A program made the position numbers and the translations under genes. From Bacillus thuringiensis (GTDB lineage: Bacteria > Bacillota > Bacilli > Bacillales > Bacillaceae_G), in contig NZ_CP012099.1 in assembly GCF_001182785.1 (NCBI RefSeq), positions 2,106,501 to 2,170,500 on the forward strand: a stretch of DNA of 64,000 bases. The letters are read 5' to 3'. Under the pieces are notes generated by a model. That model was not told where the DNA came from. It made no database searches and saw only the letters and a program-made list of their open reading frames with translations. Shown here in pieces: positions 1 to 8,770 of the stretch (position 1 is its first letter; every line of letters begins with the position of its first letter).

Positions 1-918
1 CATGTAATGGAACATGGTACGAAGAAAGAAGATCGTACAGGGACAGGAACTGTATCTGTATTTGGATATCAAATGCGTTTTGATTTGAGTAAAGGATTTC
101 CTTTATTAACGACAAAAAGAGTACCATTTCGCCTTGTAGCAAGTGAACTACTTTGGTTTATGAAAGGTGATACAAATATTCGCTATTTATTGCAGCATAA
201 TAATAACATTTGGAATGAATGGGCGTTTAAGAGCTGGGTAGAAAGTGATGAGTATACTGGTCCTGACATGACGGATTTTGGTCTTCGCTCACAACAAGAT
301 GAAGAATTTAAAGTACAGTACGATGAGCAGATGGAATTGTTTAAAAAGAAAGTTTTAGAAGATGATGATTTCTCAAATAAATATGGTTATTTAGGAGACG
401 TTTACGGTAAACAGTGGCGAGCTTGGAAAACGACAGCTGGTGAGACACTTGATCAATTAAAAGATGTAATTGAAATGATTAAAAAAACACCAGACTCACG
501 TCGTTTAATCGTTTCTGCTTGGAATCCTGAAGACGTACCAAGTATGGCATTACCCCCTTGTCATACATTATTCCAGTTTTATGTAGCGGACGGAAAGCTT
601 TCTTGTCAGCTATATCAAAGAAGTGGTGACATATTCCTTGGAATACCATTTAACATCGCAAGTTATTCACTACTAACACATCTAATTGCACATGAATGTG
701 GTCTTGAAGTAGGGGAATTTGTTCATACAATTGGTGATGCACATATTTATACAAATCATTTTGAACAAGTAGAAAAGCAATTGGCACGTGAACCACGTCC
801 ATTCCCGAAACTTACATTAAATCCAGATGTGAAATCTGTTTTCGATTTTGAAATGGAAGATTTAACGATTGAAGGATATGATCCACATCCAGCAATTAAA
901 GCACCGGTTGCAGTATAA
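1..918 (+). CDS. thyA: Thymidylate synthase (5' end cut by window edge)
   Basis: Converts dUMP to dTMP using methylene-tetrahydrofolate, which leaves dihydrofolate. The frame is open to base 1 (codons for H-V precede the first internal Met at base 7), so roughly a dozen N-terminal residues lie outside the window. The catalytic segment [12 protein letters not shown] with the nucleophilic Cys, the nucleotide-binding [13 protein letters not shown] stretch and the DAHIYTNH motif are all present. It includes the ~50-residue insertion typical of the longer ThyA forms. dfrA begins 19 bases after its stop, so the pair forms a dTMP/folate-recycling operon. Identification is firm. Confidence 0.97.
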   Translation, partial: HVMEHGTKKEDRTGTGTVSVFGYQMRFDLSKGFPLLTTKRVPFRLVASELLWFMKGDTNIRYLLQHNNNIWNEWAFKSWVESDEYTGPDMTDFGLRSQQDEEFKVQYDEQMELFKKKVLEDDDFSNKYGYLGDVYGKQWRAWKTTAGETLDQLKDVIEMIKKTPDSRRLIVSAWNPEDVPSMALPPCHTLFQFYVADGKLSCQLYQRSGDIFLGIPFNIASYSLLTHLIAHECGLEVGEFVHTIGDAHIYTNHFEQVEKQLAREPRPFPKLTLNPDVKSVFDFEMEDLTIEGYDPHPAIKAPVAV

Positions 919-937
919 TTGTAGAGGAGATGAAAAA

Positions 938-1426
938 ATGATTGTTTCATTTATGGTCGCAATGGACGAAAATAGAGTAATCGGTAAAGATAATAATTTA
1001 CCTTGGCGTTTACCGAGTGAATTACAATACGTGAAGAAAACAACGATGGGTCACCCGCTTATTATGGGAAGAAAGAACTATGAAGCGATTGGTAGACCGC
1101 TGCCTGGAAGACGTAATATTATTGTAACTCGTAATGAAGGATATCACGTTGAAGGATGTGAAGTTGTTCATTCTGTAGAAGAAGTATTCGAACTATGTAA
1201 AAATGAAGAAGAGATTTTTATTTTTGGCGGAGCGCAAATTTACGATCTCTTTTTACCTTATGTAGACAAGTTATATATAACAAAAATCCATCATGCATTT
1301 GAAGGAGATACATTCTTCCCAGAAATAGATATGACAAATTGGGAAGAGATTTTTGTAGAAAAAGGTTTAACGGATGAAAAAAACCCGTATACGTATTATT
1401 ACCACGTATATGAGAAACAACAATAA
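938..1426 (+). CDS. dfrA: Dihydrofolate reductase
   Basis: NADPH-dependent reduction of dihydrofolate to tetrahydrofolate, regenerating the cofactor oxidised by the upstream ThyA. The 162-aa product has the usual DHFR length. Visible motifs are MVAMDENRVIGKDNNLPW at the N-terminus (folate site and Met20-type loop), GRKNYEAIGRPLPGR (NADPH site) and IFGGAQIYDLF. An in-frame start exists at 869 inside thyA, but the ATG at 938 is preceded by AGAGGAGATG and gives the canonical N-terminus, so it was chosen. Transcription should end at the hairpin directly after the stop codon. Confidence 0.97.
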   Translation: MIVSFMVAMDENRVIGKDNNLPWRLPSELQYVKKTTMGHPLIMGRKNYEAIGRPLPGRRNIIVTRNEGYHVEGCEVVHSVEEVFELCKNEEEIFIFGGAQIYDLFLPYVDKLYITKIHHAFEGDTFFPEIDMTNWEEIFVEKGLTDEKNPYTYYYHVYEKQQ

Positions 1427-1429
1427 TAA

Positions 1430-1466
1430 AAAAGATTGATGTGAGAATTCGCATCAATCTTTTTAT
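1430..1466 (+). terminator. Intrinsic terminator after thyA-dfrA
   Basis: A 13-bp stem (AAGATTGATGTGA pairing with its near-complement) with a 4-base loop is followed by a T tract. It starts a few bases after the dfrA stop. Confidence 0.85.
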
Positions 1467-1582
1467 TTATATTCACCAATATAAGTTTATAGATGAGATT
1501 CGATAGTGCTATAATGATAGGTAGCATGTAAAAAATGCTAAAATTTGCAAAAGTACTAATATAGAAAGAGGAGGAGAATGGA

Positions 1583-3568
1583 TTGAGAAAGATATGGGGG
1601 ATTCTTTTTCTTTGCTTAACATTCATGTTAGTTGGATGCGGTAAAGAAGAAAAACCACAAGAAGCGTTTGATACATATGTAAAAGCATGGAATAAACAAA
1701 AATTTGCAGATATGTATGATCAACTATCAAAAAATGCAAAAAAAGATATTTCAAAGAAAGAGTTTACTGAGAAATATGAAAAAATTTATTCTGGTATCGA
1801 AGTGAACGACTTAAAGGTAGAAACAGGGGAAGTAAAAGAAGATAAAAAAGATGAAGGCCCTGTTCCTTTTAAAGTAAGCATGGATACAGTTGGTGGTAAA
1901 GTTACTTTTGGCCATGAAGCAAAAATGGTGAAAGAAAAAGATGGAGATAAAGAATCTTGGAAAATAGATTGGACTCCTGATTTTATTTTCCCTGGCATGA
2001 CGAAAGATAGTAAAGTGCGTATGCAGACGACACAGCCAAAACGTGGTGAAATATACGATCGTAATGGAAAAGGTCTTGCAACGAATGGGAAAGCTTCTGA
2101 AATTGGAATAGTTCCAGAAAAATTAGACGATACTGCTCCGCAAACGAAAGAGACAGTAGCGAAGTTGTTAAATATGACTGTAGAAGAAATTGATCAAAAA
2201 TTAGCTGCTAAATGGGTAAAACCAGGGTATCTCGTACCAATTGGAATTTTGCCTGAAGGGGCAACGCAAAATACGTATATTGATTTAGCAGGTGTTTCAA
2301 CAAAACCTGTAAATGTTCGTACATATCCATTAGGGGAAGCGGCAGCTCATCTAACTGGTTATATCGGAAAGGTAAATGCTGAAGATTTAAAAACGCTTCA
2401 AAAGAAAGGCTATCAAGCTGATGATCCAGTTGGTAAAGCTGGTTTAGAGCAAGTATTAGAGGAAAAGCTACGCGGTAAAAAAGGTGGCCGTGTCTTTGTA
2501 GAAGATGCACAAGGAAAAGAAATTAAAAACTTGGCAAAAACAGATGCTGTTGATGGAGAAAACGTAACTTTAACTATTGATAGTGCTGTTCAAGAAAAAA
2601 CTTACAATGAAATGAAGGGCGAAGCTGGTTCAAGTGCAGCAATTAATCCGAAAAGTGGAGAAACAATTGCACTAGTAAGTAGTCCAGCATATGATCCTAA
2701 TTTAATTGCACGAGGAACATCGAAAGCGCAACGCGAAGCTTGGAATAATGATCCGAAAAAACCGATGACGAATCGCTTTACACAATTATCGGTACCAGGT
2801 TCTGTATTTAAACCAATTACAGCTGCAATTGGTCTTGAAACGAAAACGATCGATCCAAAAGAAGAGTTAAAAATTGAAGGGTTAAAATGGACAAAAGATT
2901 CTTCTTGGGGTAATTATTATGTAACGCGTGTGAAAGATGCAAATCCGATTGATTTTGATAAGGCGATGAAATACTCGGATAATATTTACTTCGCACAAGA
3001 AGCGTTGAAAATCGGAAAAGACAAGTTTATGAGTGAAGCGAAAAAATTTGGATTCGATGAGAAACTACCAATTGAATATGGATTCCCTGCTTCTAAAATT
3101 GCAAATGACGGTATTAAAAATGATATTCAAATGGCAGATACAGGATATGGACAAGGACAAGTATTAATGACTCCTCTTCATTTAGCTTTAACGTATGCGC
3201 CAATTGTAAATGATGGAACGATTCCATCACCGTATATTATTAAAACAGATAAACAACCAAAAGCTTGGAAAGAAAATGTAATTTCTAAAGGAAATCAGGA
3301 TATATTAAAAACTGCTATGACGAAAGTAATTAATGATCCGGATGGTACAGGGAAAATTGCTAAGATTGATGGAATGACTCTTGCTGGAAAAACAGGTACA
3401 GCGGAATTAAAAGTATCTAAAGAAGCCGAAGGAAAAGAACTAGGCTGGTTCGCTGCATTTGATTTGAATTCGCCAGATATGGTCATTACAATGATGATTG
3501 AAGATGTAAAAGGTAGAGGCGGAAGTAACATTCCAGCTGAAAAAGTAAAACATGTTTTTCAAAAATAA
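1583..3568 (+). CDS. pbpC: Class B penicillin-binding protein with MecA-type N-terminal domain (PBP3/PbpC-like lipoprotein)
   Basis: Peptidoglycan DD-transpeptidase of 661 aa, close to B. subtilis PbpC in length and layout. The order is a lipoprotein signal peptide with lipobox LVGC (Cys19), an NTF2-like MecA_N domain (about 25-150), a PBP dimerisation domain beginning near QPKRGEIYDRNG, and a transpeptidase domain. Active-site motifs are SVFK (nucleophile Ser407), SDN (465-467) and KTGT (603-606). The start is TTG at 1583, 6 bases after GAGGAG-type Shine-Dalgarno sequence; the nearby ATG at 1579 runs into a stop. Low-affinity PBPs of this family (MecA, PBP2a type) often tolerate beta-lactams, but nothing here proves resistance. 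It is monocistronic, with its own terminator. Confidence 0.92.
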   Translation: MRKIWGILFLCLTFMLVGCGKEEKPQEAFDTYVKAWNKQKFADMYDQLSKNAKKDISKKEFTEKYEKIYSGIEVNDLKVETGEVKEDKKDEGPVPFKVSMDTVGGKVTFGHEAKMVKEKDGDKESWKIDWTPDFIFPGMTKDSKVRMQTTQPKRGEIYDRNGKGLATNGKASEIGIVPEKLDDTAPQTKETVAKLLNMTVEEIDQKLAAKWVKPGYLVPIGILPEGATQNTYIDLAGVSTKPVNVRTYPLGEAAAHLTGYIGKVNAEDLKTLQKKGYQADDPVGKAGLEQVLEEKLRGKKGGRVFVEDAQGKEIKNLAKTDAVDGENVTLTIDSAVQEKTYNEMKGEAGSSAAINPKSGETIALVSSPAYDPNLIARGTSKAQREAWNNDPKKPMTNRFTQLSVPGSVFKPITAAIGLETKTIDPKEELKIEGLKWTKDSSWGNYYVTRVKDANPIDFDKAMKYSDNIYFAQEALKIGKDKFMSEAKKFGFDEKLPIEYGFPASKIANDGIKNDIQMADTGYGQGQVLMTPLHLALTYAPIVNDGTIPSPYIIKTDKQPKAWKENVISKGNQDILKTAMTKVINDPDGTGKIAKIDGMTLAGKTGTAELKVSKEAEGKELGWFAAFDLNSPDMVITMMIEDVKGRGGSNIPAEKVKHVFQK

Positions 3569-3576
3569 TATGTAAT

Positions 3577-3614
3577 AAAAGGCTACCTCTATAATTTATA
3601 GAGGTAGCCTTTTT
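3577..3614 (+). terminator. Intrinsic terminator after pbpC
   Basis: A near-perfect inverted repeat (AAAAGGCTACCTCTATAA and its complement) ends in a T run just downstream of the stop codon. Confidence 0.88.
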
Positions 3615-3700
3615 GTATGAGAATTCTTAATATCTGTATACTAAATTTTAGAGAAACAAAATAAATCATTAACTTACGAAAAAAAAGTAGCTATTTTTTA

Positions 3701-3729
3701 TTGACATTGATTAAAACTTTTTGTATTAT
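3701..3729 (+). promoter_or_regulatory. Sigma-A promoter of azoR
   Basis: TTGACA (3701-3706), a 17-base spacer and TATTAT (3724-3729) make a near-consensus vegetative promoter. A palindrome begins at the next base, so the promoter is probably repressed. Confidence 0.8.
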
Positions 3730-3746
3730 ACTTACATAAGGTAAGT
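3730..3746. promoter_or_regulatory. Palindromic operator at the azoR transcription start
   Basis: ACTTAC-N5-GTAAGT is a perfect 6-5-6 inverted repeat covering the expected +1. The same half-site ACTTAC occurs again at 3672-3677, upstream of -35. Position and symmetry suggest a repressor site. Known family analogy (inference): DUF24/HxlR-type redox repressors such as YodB act on azoreductase genes in Bacillus at sites containing similar GTAAGTA-like halves. Confidence 0.5.
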
Positions 3747-3807
3747 TATTAACTTTTAAAAAACAAATCTTGAATTAAAGATAAAGAGAGAAAAGGGAGA
3801 GAATACA

Positions 3808-4443
3808 ATGACAAAAGTACTATTTATCACAGCAAATCCAAATTCAGCAGAAGGTTCTTTCGGAATGGCAGTAGGGGAAGCTTTCATCGAGGCTTATAAA
3901 AACGAGCATCCACAAGACGAAGTTGTAACAATTGATCTATTCAATACTACTGTACCAGCAATCGATGCAGATGTATTTGCTGCTTGGGGTAAATTTGCAG
4001 CAGGTGAAGGCTTTGAAACTTTAACGGAAGCTCAACAACAAAAAGTAGCAGCAATGAACACAAACTTAGAAACATTTATGCATGCAGATCGTTATGTATT
4101 CGTAACTCCAATGTGGAACTTTAGCTATCCACCAGTAGTAAAAGCATACTTAGATAACGTAGCAATCGCAGGTAAAACATTCAAATATACTGAAAATGGT
4201 CCAGTTGGCTTATTAGAAGGTAAAAAAGCACTTCACATTCAAGCAACAGGTGGCGTATATTCTGAAGGAGCATACGCAGCTGTAGACTTCGGACGCAATC
4301 ACTTAAAAACTGTATTAGGATTTGTCGGTGTAAATGATACTGATTATATTGCAGTTGAAGGTATGAATGCAAACCCTGAAAAAGCACAAGAAATTAAAGA
4401 AGCGGCAATTGCTAATGCTCGTGAATTAGCAAAACGTTTCTAA
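3808..4443 (+). CDS. azoR: FMN-dependent NADH-azoreductase / quinone reductase
   Basis: Flavodoxin-fold oxidoreductase of 211 aa that transfers two-electron equivalents to quinones and azo compounds, normally as a homodimer in the cytosol. The N-terminal strand VLFITANPNSAEGSFG binds the FMN phosphate, PMWNFSYPPVVKAYLD is the classic AzoR flavin-binding segment, and QATGGVYSEG is the third flavin loop. The ATG is preceded by AAAGGGAGAG. It is monocistronic, with a consensus promoter, an overlapping palindromic operator and its own terminator. This pattern fits an electrophile- or quinone-inducible detoxification gene. Confidence 0.93.
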   Translation: MTKVLFITANPNSAEGSFGMAVGEAFIEAYKNEHPQDEVVTIDLFNTTVPAIDADVFAAWGKFAAGEGFETLTEAQQQKVAAMNTNLETFMHADRYVFVTPMWNFSYPPVVKAYLDNVAIAGKTFKYTENGPVGLLEGKKALHIQATGGVYSEGAYAAVDFGRNHLKTVLGFVGVNDTDYIAVEGMNANPEKAQEIKEAAIANARELAKRF

Positions 4444-4455
4444 TATAGAATGCTT

Positions 4456-4490
4456 AAAAAGTCCGAACACTTGATGTTTGGACTTTTTTT
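4456..4490 (+). terminator. Intrinsic terminator after azoR
   Basis: The stem AAAAAGTCCGAACA pairs with TGTTTGGACTTTTT across a short loop and runs into a T tract. Confidence 0.85.
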
Positions 4491-4553
4491 CTTCTTTTTC
4501 CTTCGTTTGTCTAGTATAATGAAGGTCGGAATGATAATAGGTGGGGGTTCTGT

Positions 4554-5273
4554 ATGATTCAAACGTTTTTTAAAATCTTTTATTTAATTTTAATTGTAAT
4601 TGCGATTACACCGAGAATGTGGCGTCTTAAAAGACAAGTAAATACGATGGCGCCAAAAGAAAAAGATAATGCTGTGTACAAAACGACAAATTGGTTTGGT
4701 AAGAAAATGGTACGTGTAGCTGGAGGGACAGTAGAAGTGAAAGGGCTTGAAAATGTTCCGAAAGACAAGCCGGTACTAGTTGTAAGTAATCACCAAAGTA
4801 ATATGGATATCCCTGTTTTACTAGGTTACTTAAATAAACCAATTGGATTCGTGTCAAAAGCAGAGATTAAAAAGTTCCCAGTTGTACCAACTTGGATGGA
4901 ACTTATGAATTGTGTATTTATGGATCGTAGCGATCGTCGTCAATCTCTTAAAGCAATTAAAGATGGAATCGAACTATTAAAGAATGGACATTCTATCGTA
5001 ATTTTCCCAGAAGGAACGAGAAGTAAAGGTGGCGAAGTTGGAGAGTTTAAGGCTGGTAGTTTCCATCTTGCAGTAAAGTCAGGTGTAGCAATTTTACCTG
5101 TAACGTTAGATGGTACATATAAGATGTTTGAAGCGAATGGAAATCGTATGAAGTCAGCTCATGCAACAGTAACAATTTCTAAGCCGATTACACCTGAAGA
5201 GTATGCGAATATGGATATTAAAGAATTAACGAAGCATACACAGGAAGTTATCGCATCACAATTACATAAGTAA
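4554..5273 (+). CDS. plsC: 1-acyl-sn-glycerol-3-phosphate acyltransferase
   Basis: Adds the second acyl chain to lysophosphatidic acid to form phosphatidic acid at the cytoplasmic membrane. The 239-aa product opens with one hydrophobic helix (about residues 3-22). It then carries the acyltransferase block I NHQSNMD (HX4D), the glycerol-phosphate-binding FMDRSDRR region and block III FPEGTRSKG. Length and motif order match bacterial PlsC. The ATG follows GGTGGGGG. A -10-like TATAAT lies at 4515-4520 with a weak -35. Transcription ends in a hairpin shared with the convergent hemolysin III gene. Confidence 0.93.
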   Translation: MIQTFFKIFYLILIVIAITPRMWRLKRQVNTMAPKEKDNAVYKTTNWFGKKMVRVAGGTVEVKGLENVPKDKPVLVVSNHQSNMDIPVLLGYLNKPIGFVSKAEIKKFPVVPTWMELMNCVFMDRSDRRQSLKAIKDGIELLKNGHSIVIFPEGTRSKGGEVGEFKAGSFHLAVKSGVAILPVTLDGTYKMFEANGNRMKSAHATVTISKPITPEEYANMDIKELTKHTQEVIASQLHK

Positions 5274-5274
5274 T

Positions 5275-5316
5275 AAAAAAGGTTTCAGTTTACTATAAGC
5301 TGAAACCTTTTTTATT
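5275..5316. terminator. Bidirectional terminator between plsC and hlyIII
   Basis: GGTTTCAGTTTA pairs with TAAGCTGAAACC (one G-U) with an A run on one side and a T run on the other. It can serve both convergent genes. Confidence 0.85.
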
Positions 5317-5971
5317 ATGCTGTAGGTAAGACGTAAAAGAGTACACAGAAGAACATCATCGCACTACCACCTAAAACGAACAGGTGCCATATGGCATGGT
5401 TGAAAGGTAGCTTTTCCCAAAGGAAGAATATAGCTCCGACAGAATATAAAATTCCACCTGCTAAAAGCAGTGAAAAACCATGTCCAGTTAGATTTTCATA
5501 AAGTGGTTTAATGGCAACGATTATGAGCCAGCCCATAATGATGTAACATAAAGTTGATGCCTTTATAAAGCGACGTACAAAGAAGATTTTGAAGACGATA
5601 CCTCCGATTGCAAGTGTCCAAATTATAGCAAGCAACGTCCATCCTAATGGGCCACGAAGTGTAATAAGTAGAAAAGGAGTATACGTGCCAGCAATCAATA
5701 AGTAAATGGCTGAATGATCTAAAATAGTAAATATTTTTTCTACTTTAGGATGATGAATGCTATGTAGCAATGTTGAAAACAAGTACAGTAAGAACATGCT
5801 TACACCATAAACAGTAAATGCGACTACAGCTGATGAGGTACCGTGCTTAGAAGCATGAATAATCAATATGATTAAGGCAGGGATGCTTAAAATGGCACCG
5901 ATACCATGTGTAATTGCATTTGCAATTTCTTCTTTTACAAATTGGGTCATTCGTGTCATTTTTTCAGTCAT
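5315..5971 (-). CDS. hlyIII: Hemolysin III / YqfA-like integral membrane protein
   Basis: Seven-helix membrane protein of the HlyIII/PAQR-related family, 218 aa. The family signature is visible as an N-terminal ITHGIGA helix, LLHSIHHPKVEK with DHSAIYLLIAGTYTPF, and a C-terminal FNHAIWHLFVLGGS; the histidines and Asp are putative metal ligands. The reading frame extends upstream to 6031, but the ATG at 5971 has AAAGGA eight bases before it and gives the usual N-terminus (MTEKMTRMTQ). B. cereus HlyIII is reported as pore-forming when expressed heterologously; the native role of these proteins is unclear. Confidence 0.9.
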   Translation of the reverse strand: MTEKMTRMTQFVKEEIANAITHGIGAILSIPALIILIIHASKHGTSSAVVAFTVYGVSMFLLYLFSTLLHSIHHPKVEKIFTILDHSAIYLLIAGTYTPFLLITLRGPLGWTLLAIIWTLAIGGIVFKIFFVRRFIKASTLCYIIMGWLIIVAIKPLYENLTGHGFSLLLAGGILYSVGAIFFLWEKLPFNHAIWHLFVLGGSAMMFFCVLFYVLPTA

Positions 5972-6184
5972 AATGCAAATCCTTTCTACTATCATAAAAT
6001 AATATGTCATTTCCCTTACCATATCATACACAAGAGCAATAGAAAATGAAATTTGTATAATTGATTATATTTTTGAATTTTTTTGACAAAAGGCAATGGA
6101 TTTGTTGACGTTTTCAAACTTTTTTGACAAAATAAAATTATGTAATAGTAGGACAAGGAAACTACTAATAAAGGGGATGGGGAA

Positions 6185-6370
6185 ATGTTTTCAAATATTG
6201 GCTTTCCAGGGTTAATTTTAATTTTAGTAGCAGTACTCATTTTATTTGGACCTAAAAAATTGCCGGAAATCGGGAAGGCTTTAGGGGAAACGTTAAAAGA
6301 GTTTAAAAAATCAACGAAAGAATTGACAGATGACGCATTTCAAGAAAAGGAAAAGAAAGAAAAACTGTAA
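6185..6370 (+). CDS. tatA: Sec-independent translocase subunit TatA
   Basis: Pore-forming component of the twin-arginine translocase, which exports folded proteins. At 61 aa it is a typical minimal TatA: a short N-terminus, one transmembrane helix (about 5-21), the [10 protein letters not shown] hinge and an amphipathic helix rich in Lys and Glu. tatC starts about 40 bases downstream, so this is a Gram-positive TatA-TatC pair without a separate TatB. The ATG follows AAGGGGATGGGG. TTGACA-like elements occur upstream (6083, 6105 and 6124) without a convincing -10, so the promoter is not assigned. Confidence 0.94.
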   Translation: MFSNIGFPGLILILVAVLILFGPKKLPEIGKALGETLKEFKKSTKELTDDAFQEKEKKEKL

Positions 6371-6412
6371 TGTATTTTCCTTGTAATGGATAAATAAAGT
6401 GTGGTGAACGAG

Positions 6413-7153
6413 ATGGAAGATCGGGAAATGAGCGTAGTAGAACATATTGTTGAGCTTCGAAAAAGAGTAATATATACGGTGTTATCCTTTGTACTATTTT
6501 TAATTATTGGATTTACTTTTACAAAGGATATTTATTTTTGGCTTGTAAAAGATTTACCAATGAAATTAACTGTTCTCGGTCCAAGTGATGTATTGTGGAT
6601 TTTTTTCTCGATTGCTACAGTATTTGCTATCGTTTGTACAATTCCTTTTGCTGCTATACAAATTTGGTTATTTGTAAAACCGGGTTTACATCCAAATGAA
6701 CAAAAGATGACAATAATGTATATACCGGTATTGTCTATATTATTTATCGCAGGTTTATGTTTTGGATACTTTATTGTAATGCCGTTTCTATTTCACTTTT
6801 TAACTACAATAGGTAATGAAATGTTTAATACGATGTTTACGACAGAAAAGTATTTTCATTTTGTACTTAATTTAACAGTTCCATTTGCTGTGATTTTTGA
6901 ATTGCCAGTCGTTGTAATGTTTTTAACTAGTATTGGAATACTTACGGCGGAATTTTTAATAAAAATAAGAAGATATGCATACGTAGCATTGATTATCATT
7001 GCATCTTGCATATCACCGCCTGACTTTTTATCTCATAGTTTAGTTGCGGTGCCGCTTATTTGTATTTATGAAGTAAGTATTGCTTTATCAAAGGTTGTTA
7101 GTAAGAGAAAAAAGAAAAGAGAAGAAATGCAGTCGAAAAGTGCCTCGTTATAA
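6413..7153 (+). CDS. tatC: Sec-independent translocase subunit TatC
   Basis: Six-helix membrane receptor that recognises twin-arginine signal peptides and recruits TatA. The N-terminal signature VVEHIVELRKRV carries the conserved Glu, and the PF/F-rich loop and SPPDFLSHSLVAVP segment near helix 5-6 fit TatC. The product is 246 aa from ATG 6413. An alternative start at 6401 (GTG) is four codons longer, but ATG 6413 lies at a better distance from GGTG. The last codons overlap the intrinsic terminator, which closes the two-gene operon. Confidence 0.94.
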   Translation: MEDREMSVVEHIVELRKRVIYTVLSFVLFLIIGFTFTKDIYFWLVKDLPMKLTVLGPSDVLWIFFSIATVFAIVCTIPFAAIQIWLFVKPGLHPNEQKMTIMYIPVLSILFIAGLCFGYFIVMPFLFHFLTTIGNEMFNTMFTTEKYFHFVLNLTVPFAVIFELPVVVMFLTSIGILTAEFLIKIRRYAYVALIIIASCISPPDFLSHSLVAVPLICIYEVSIALSKVVSKRKKKREEMQSKSASL

Positions 7154-7167
7154 AGGCACTTTTTTAT
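7137..7167 (+). terminator. Terminator overlapping the 3' end of tatC
   Basis: AAAAGTGCC pairs with GGCACTTTT around a 10-base loop and is followed by T residues. The stem begins inside the tatC coding sequence. Confidence 0.85.
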
Positions 7168-7303
7168 TTATTTGTTATACTATAGCTATAAACGTATACA
7201 ATATATAGAAGAAAAAAATTATAGAATCTCCAAAATTTAGACAAACTTTGCGCTTTTATAAGCTTATACTAAATGTATTAAACAATTGATGGATAATGAG
7301 ATT

Positions 7304-7414
7304 CCCGTCTCAGGGATATTTAGGACGGGAAGATGGATTAGGTGGAGATGAATAGAGTATAAATCTTCTAGCCATAAGGACTACAGAAATCATATAAGTC
7401 TGATTTTACTCCAC
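7304..7414 (+). ncRNA. Candidate structured 5' leader of the 90-aa gene
   Basis: The 308-base gap between tatC and the next gene holds a set of nested complementary segments: CCCGTC (7304-7309) with GACGGG (7324-7329); then GTGGAG (7342-7347) with CTCCAC (7409-7414), AAATC (7361-7365) with GATTT (7402-7406), and GGACT (7378-7382) with AGTCT (7397-7401). Together they would form a short hairpin next to a long interrupted stem. No known riboswitch motif was recognised. It could be a cis-regulatory leader or the start of a small RNA. Folding was done by eye only. Confidence 0.4.
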
Positions 7415-7461
7415 TTTAAACAACGTCTTACAGCGCAAAGTAGAGGAAGTTCAAAAATCCA

Positions 7462-7734
7462 ATGAAAAAGAGGATTGATATTGTGATTACGAAAAGTTTT
7501 TATTTCACTCATTCAACAGGGGATTGTATTAAAATATTCGAAATCCCTGTCCTACAGGCACAGCATCCATTATCGTTTCTAATTCAGTCTCGTCTTCAAT
7601 TATTTATTGCAAAAATTCAAAAACAAAAACATCCAAGATTTTCATATTCTTTCCGTGAATATTTACAAAATTGTTTGAAGTGGAACGATTATTTAAATGT
7701 ATATAAAACAAATACTCTTGAAAAAAATGCATGA
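7462..7734 (+). CDS. Uncharacterised 90-aa protein
   Basis: Not recognised. It is a basic, aromatic-rich 90-residue product with no obvious transmembrane helix or signal peptide; a mildly hydrophobic N-terminal third is followed by a Lys/Gln-rich middle. AGAGGAAG lies about 12 bases before the ATG, slightly farther than ideal. Support for it being real comes from its own intrinsic terminator nine bases after the stop and from a structured leader upstream. It is flanked by tatC and degV, both on the same strand, but it is terminator-separated from both. Confidence 0.6.
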   Translation: MKKRIDIVITKSFYFTHSTGDCIKIFEIPVLQAQHPLSFLIQSRLQLFIAKIQKQKHPRFSYSFREYLQNCLKWNDYLNVYKTNTLEKNA

Positions 7735-7742
7735 TATAGAGT

Positions 7743-7772
7743 AGAGACAGGGTTAGGAGCTCTGTCTTTTTC
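7743..7772 (+). terminator. Intrinsic terminator after the 90-aa gene
   Basis: AGACAG (7745-7750) pairs with CTGTCT (7762-7767), with part of the intervening bases also pairing, followed by T residues. Confidence 0.75.
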
Positions 7773-7886
7773 ATTTTAGATATAAAAATATAATTAATTT
7801 GATGAAATTTCGTTCCAAATTGTTGAAAGCAGTGGGAATACTAGTATAATAACAAGGAGAGCGTATTGGAAAGGGAAGAATATAAT

Positions 7887-8729
7887 ATGCAAAAAATTAA
7901 AATTGTAACAGATTCAACAGCAGATTTATCACAAGAGGTAATCGAGAAGTATGACATTCATGTTCTACCATTATCAATCTCTGTAAATGGACAAACATAT
8001 TTAGATCGCGTTGATCTACAACCAGATGAATTTATTGAAGAAATGCTTAAATCAGAGGAACTACCAAAAACATCACAACCAGCAATGGGTACATTTGTAG
8101 AAATGTATGACAAGTTAGGCGAAGATGGAAGTGAAGTACTTTCCATTCATATGACAAGTGGAATGAGTGGTACTGTAGCAACTGCAAATAGTGCTGCATC
8201 AATGACCGATACAAAAGTAACAGTTGTTGATTCTCAATTTATTACACATGCTTTAGCATATCAAGTAATTGAAGCTGCAAAAATGGCAAATGAAGGACGC
8301 TCACTAGAAGAAATTTTAAAACGTGTAGATGAAGTAAGAAAGAATACTCGTTTATATGTAGTAGTAGATACATTAGAAAACTTAGTGAAGGGTGGACGTA
8401 TCGGTAAAGGAAAAGCGTTTGTCGGTTCGCTACTTAATATAAAGCCAATTGCTAGTCTTGAAGACGGTGTTTATAATCCTGTAACGAAAGTTCGTAGCCA
8501 AGGCCAAATTGTAAAAACATTAGCTAAGTTATTTGAGCAAGATACAGCTGGAAAAGTTGTAAAGGCTGTTGCAATTCCGCATGCGAAAGCAATTCCTTTA
8601 GCTGAAAGTATGAAAGCAGCGGTTGAAAAAGTGAGTGGGTTTGCTCAATCAGAAATTTTCTATACAACGCCTATAATTAGTACTCATACAGGTCCGGGTG
8701 CAATCGGGTTTATGTATTTAGCAGAGTAA
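7887..8729 (+). CDS. DegV family fatty-acid-binding protein
   Basis: DegV-fold protein of 280 aa. Related FakB proteins bind a fatty acid and present it to a DhaK-like kinase for phosphorylation. The N-terminal KIVTDSTADLS motif, the TSQPAMGTF lid region, HMTSGMSGT (carboxylate-binding Ser) and KGGRIGKGKAF are all present. The start is ambiguous. ATG 7887 with AAGGGAAG upstream gives the usual MQKIKIVTDST N-terminus. A TTG at 7866 with AAGGAGAG six bases before it would add seven residues. No FakA partner is encoded nearby. Confidence 0.9.
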   Translation: MQKIKIVTDSTADLSQEVIEKYDIHVLPLSISVNGQTYLDRVDLQPDEFIEEMLKSEELPKTSQPAMGTFVEMYDKLGEDGSEVLSIHMTSGMSGTVATANSAASMTDTKVTVVDSQFITHALAYQVIEAAKMANEGRSLEEILKRVDEVRKNTRLYVVVDTLENLVKGGRIGKGKAFVGSLLNIKPIASLEDGVYNPVTKVRSQGQIVKTLAKLFEQDTAGKVVKAVAIPHAKAIPLAESMKAAVEKVSGFAQSEIFYTTPIISTHTGPGAIGFMYLAE

Positions 8730-8730
8730 T

Positions 8731-8770
8731 AAAAAAGCTACTTGAAAATATATTTCAAGTAGCTTTTTTA
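8731..8770. terminator. Bidirectional terminator after degV
   Basis: AAAAAGCTACTTGAAA pairs with TTTCAAGTAGCTTTTT over a five-base loop, with T runs on both strands. It also covers the end of the small minus-strand ORF. Confidence 0.88.
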
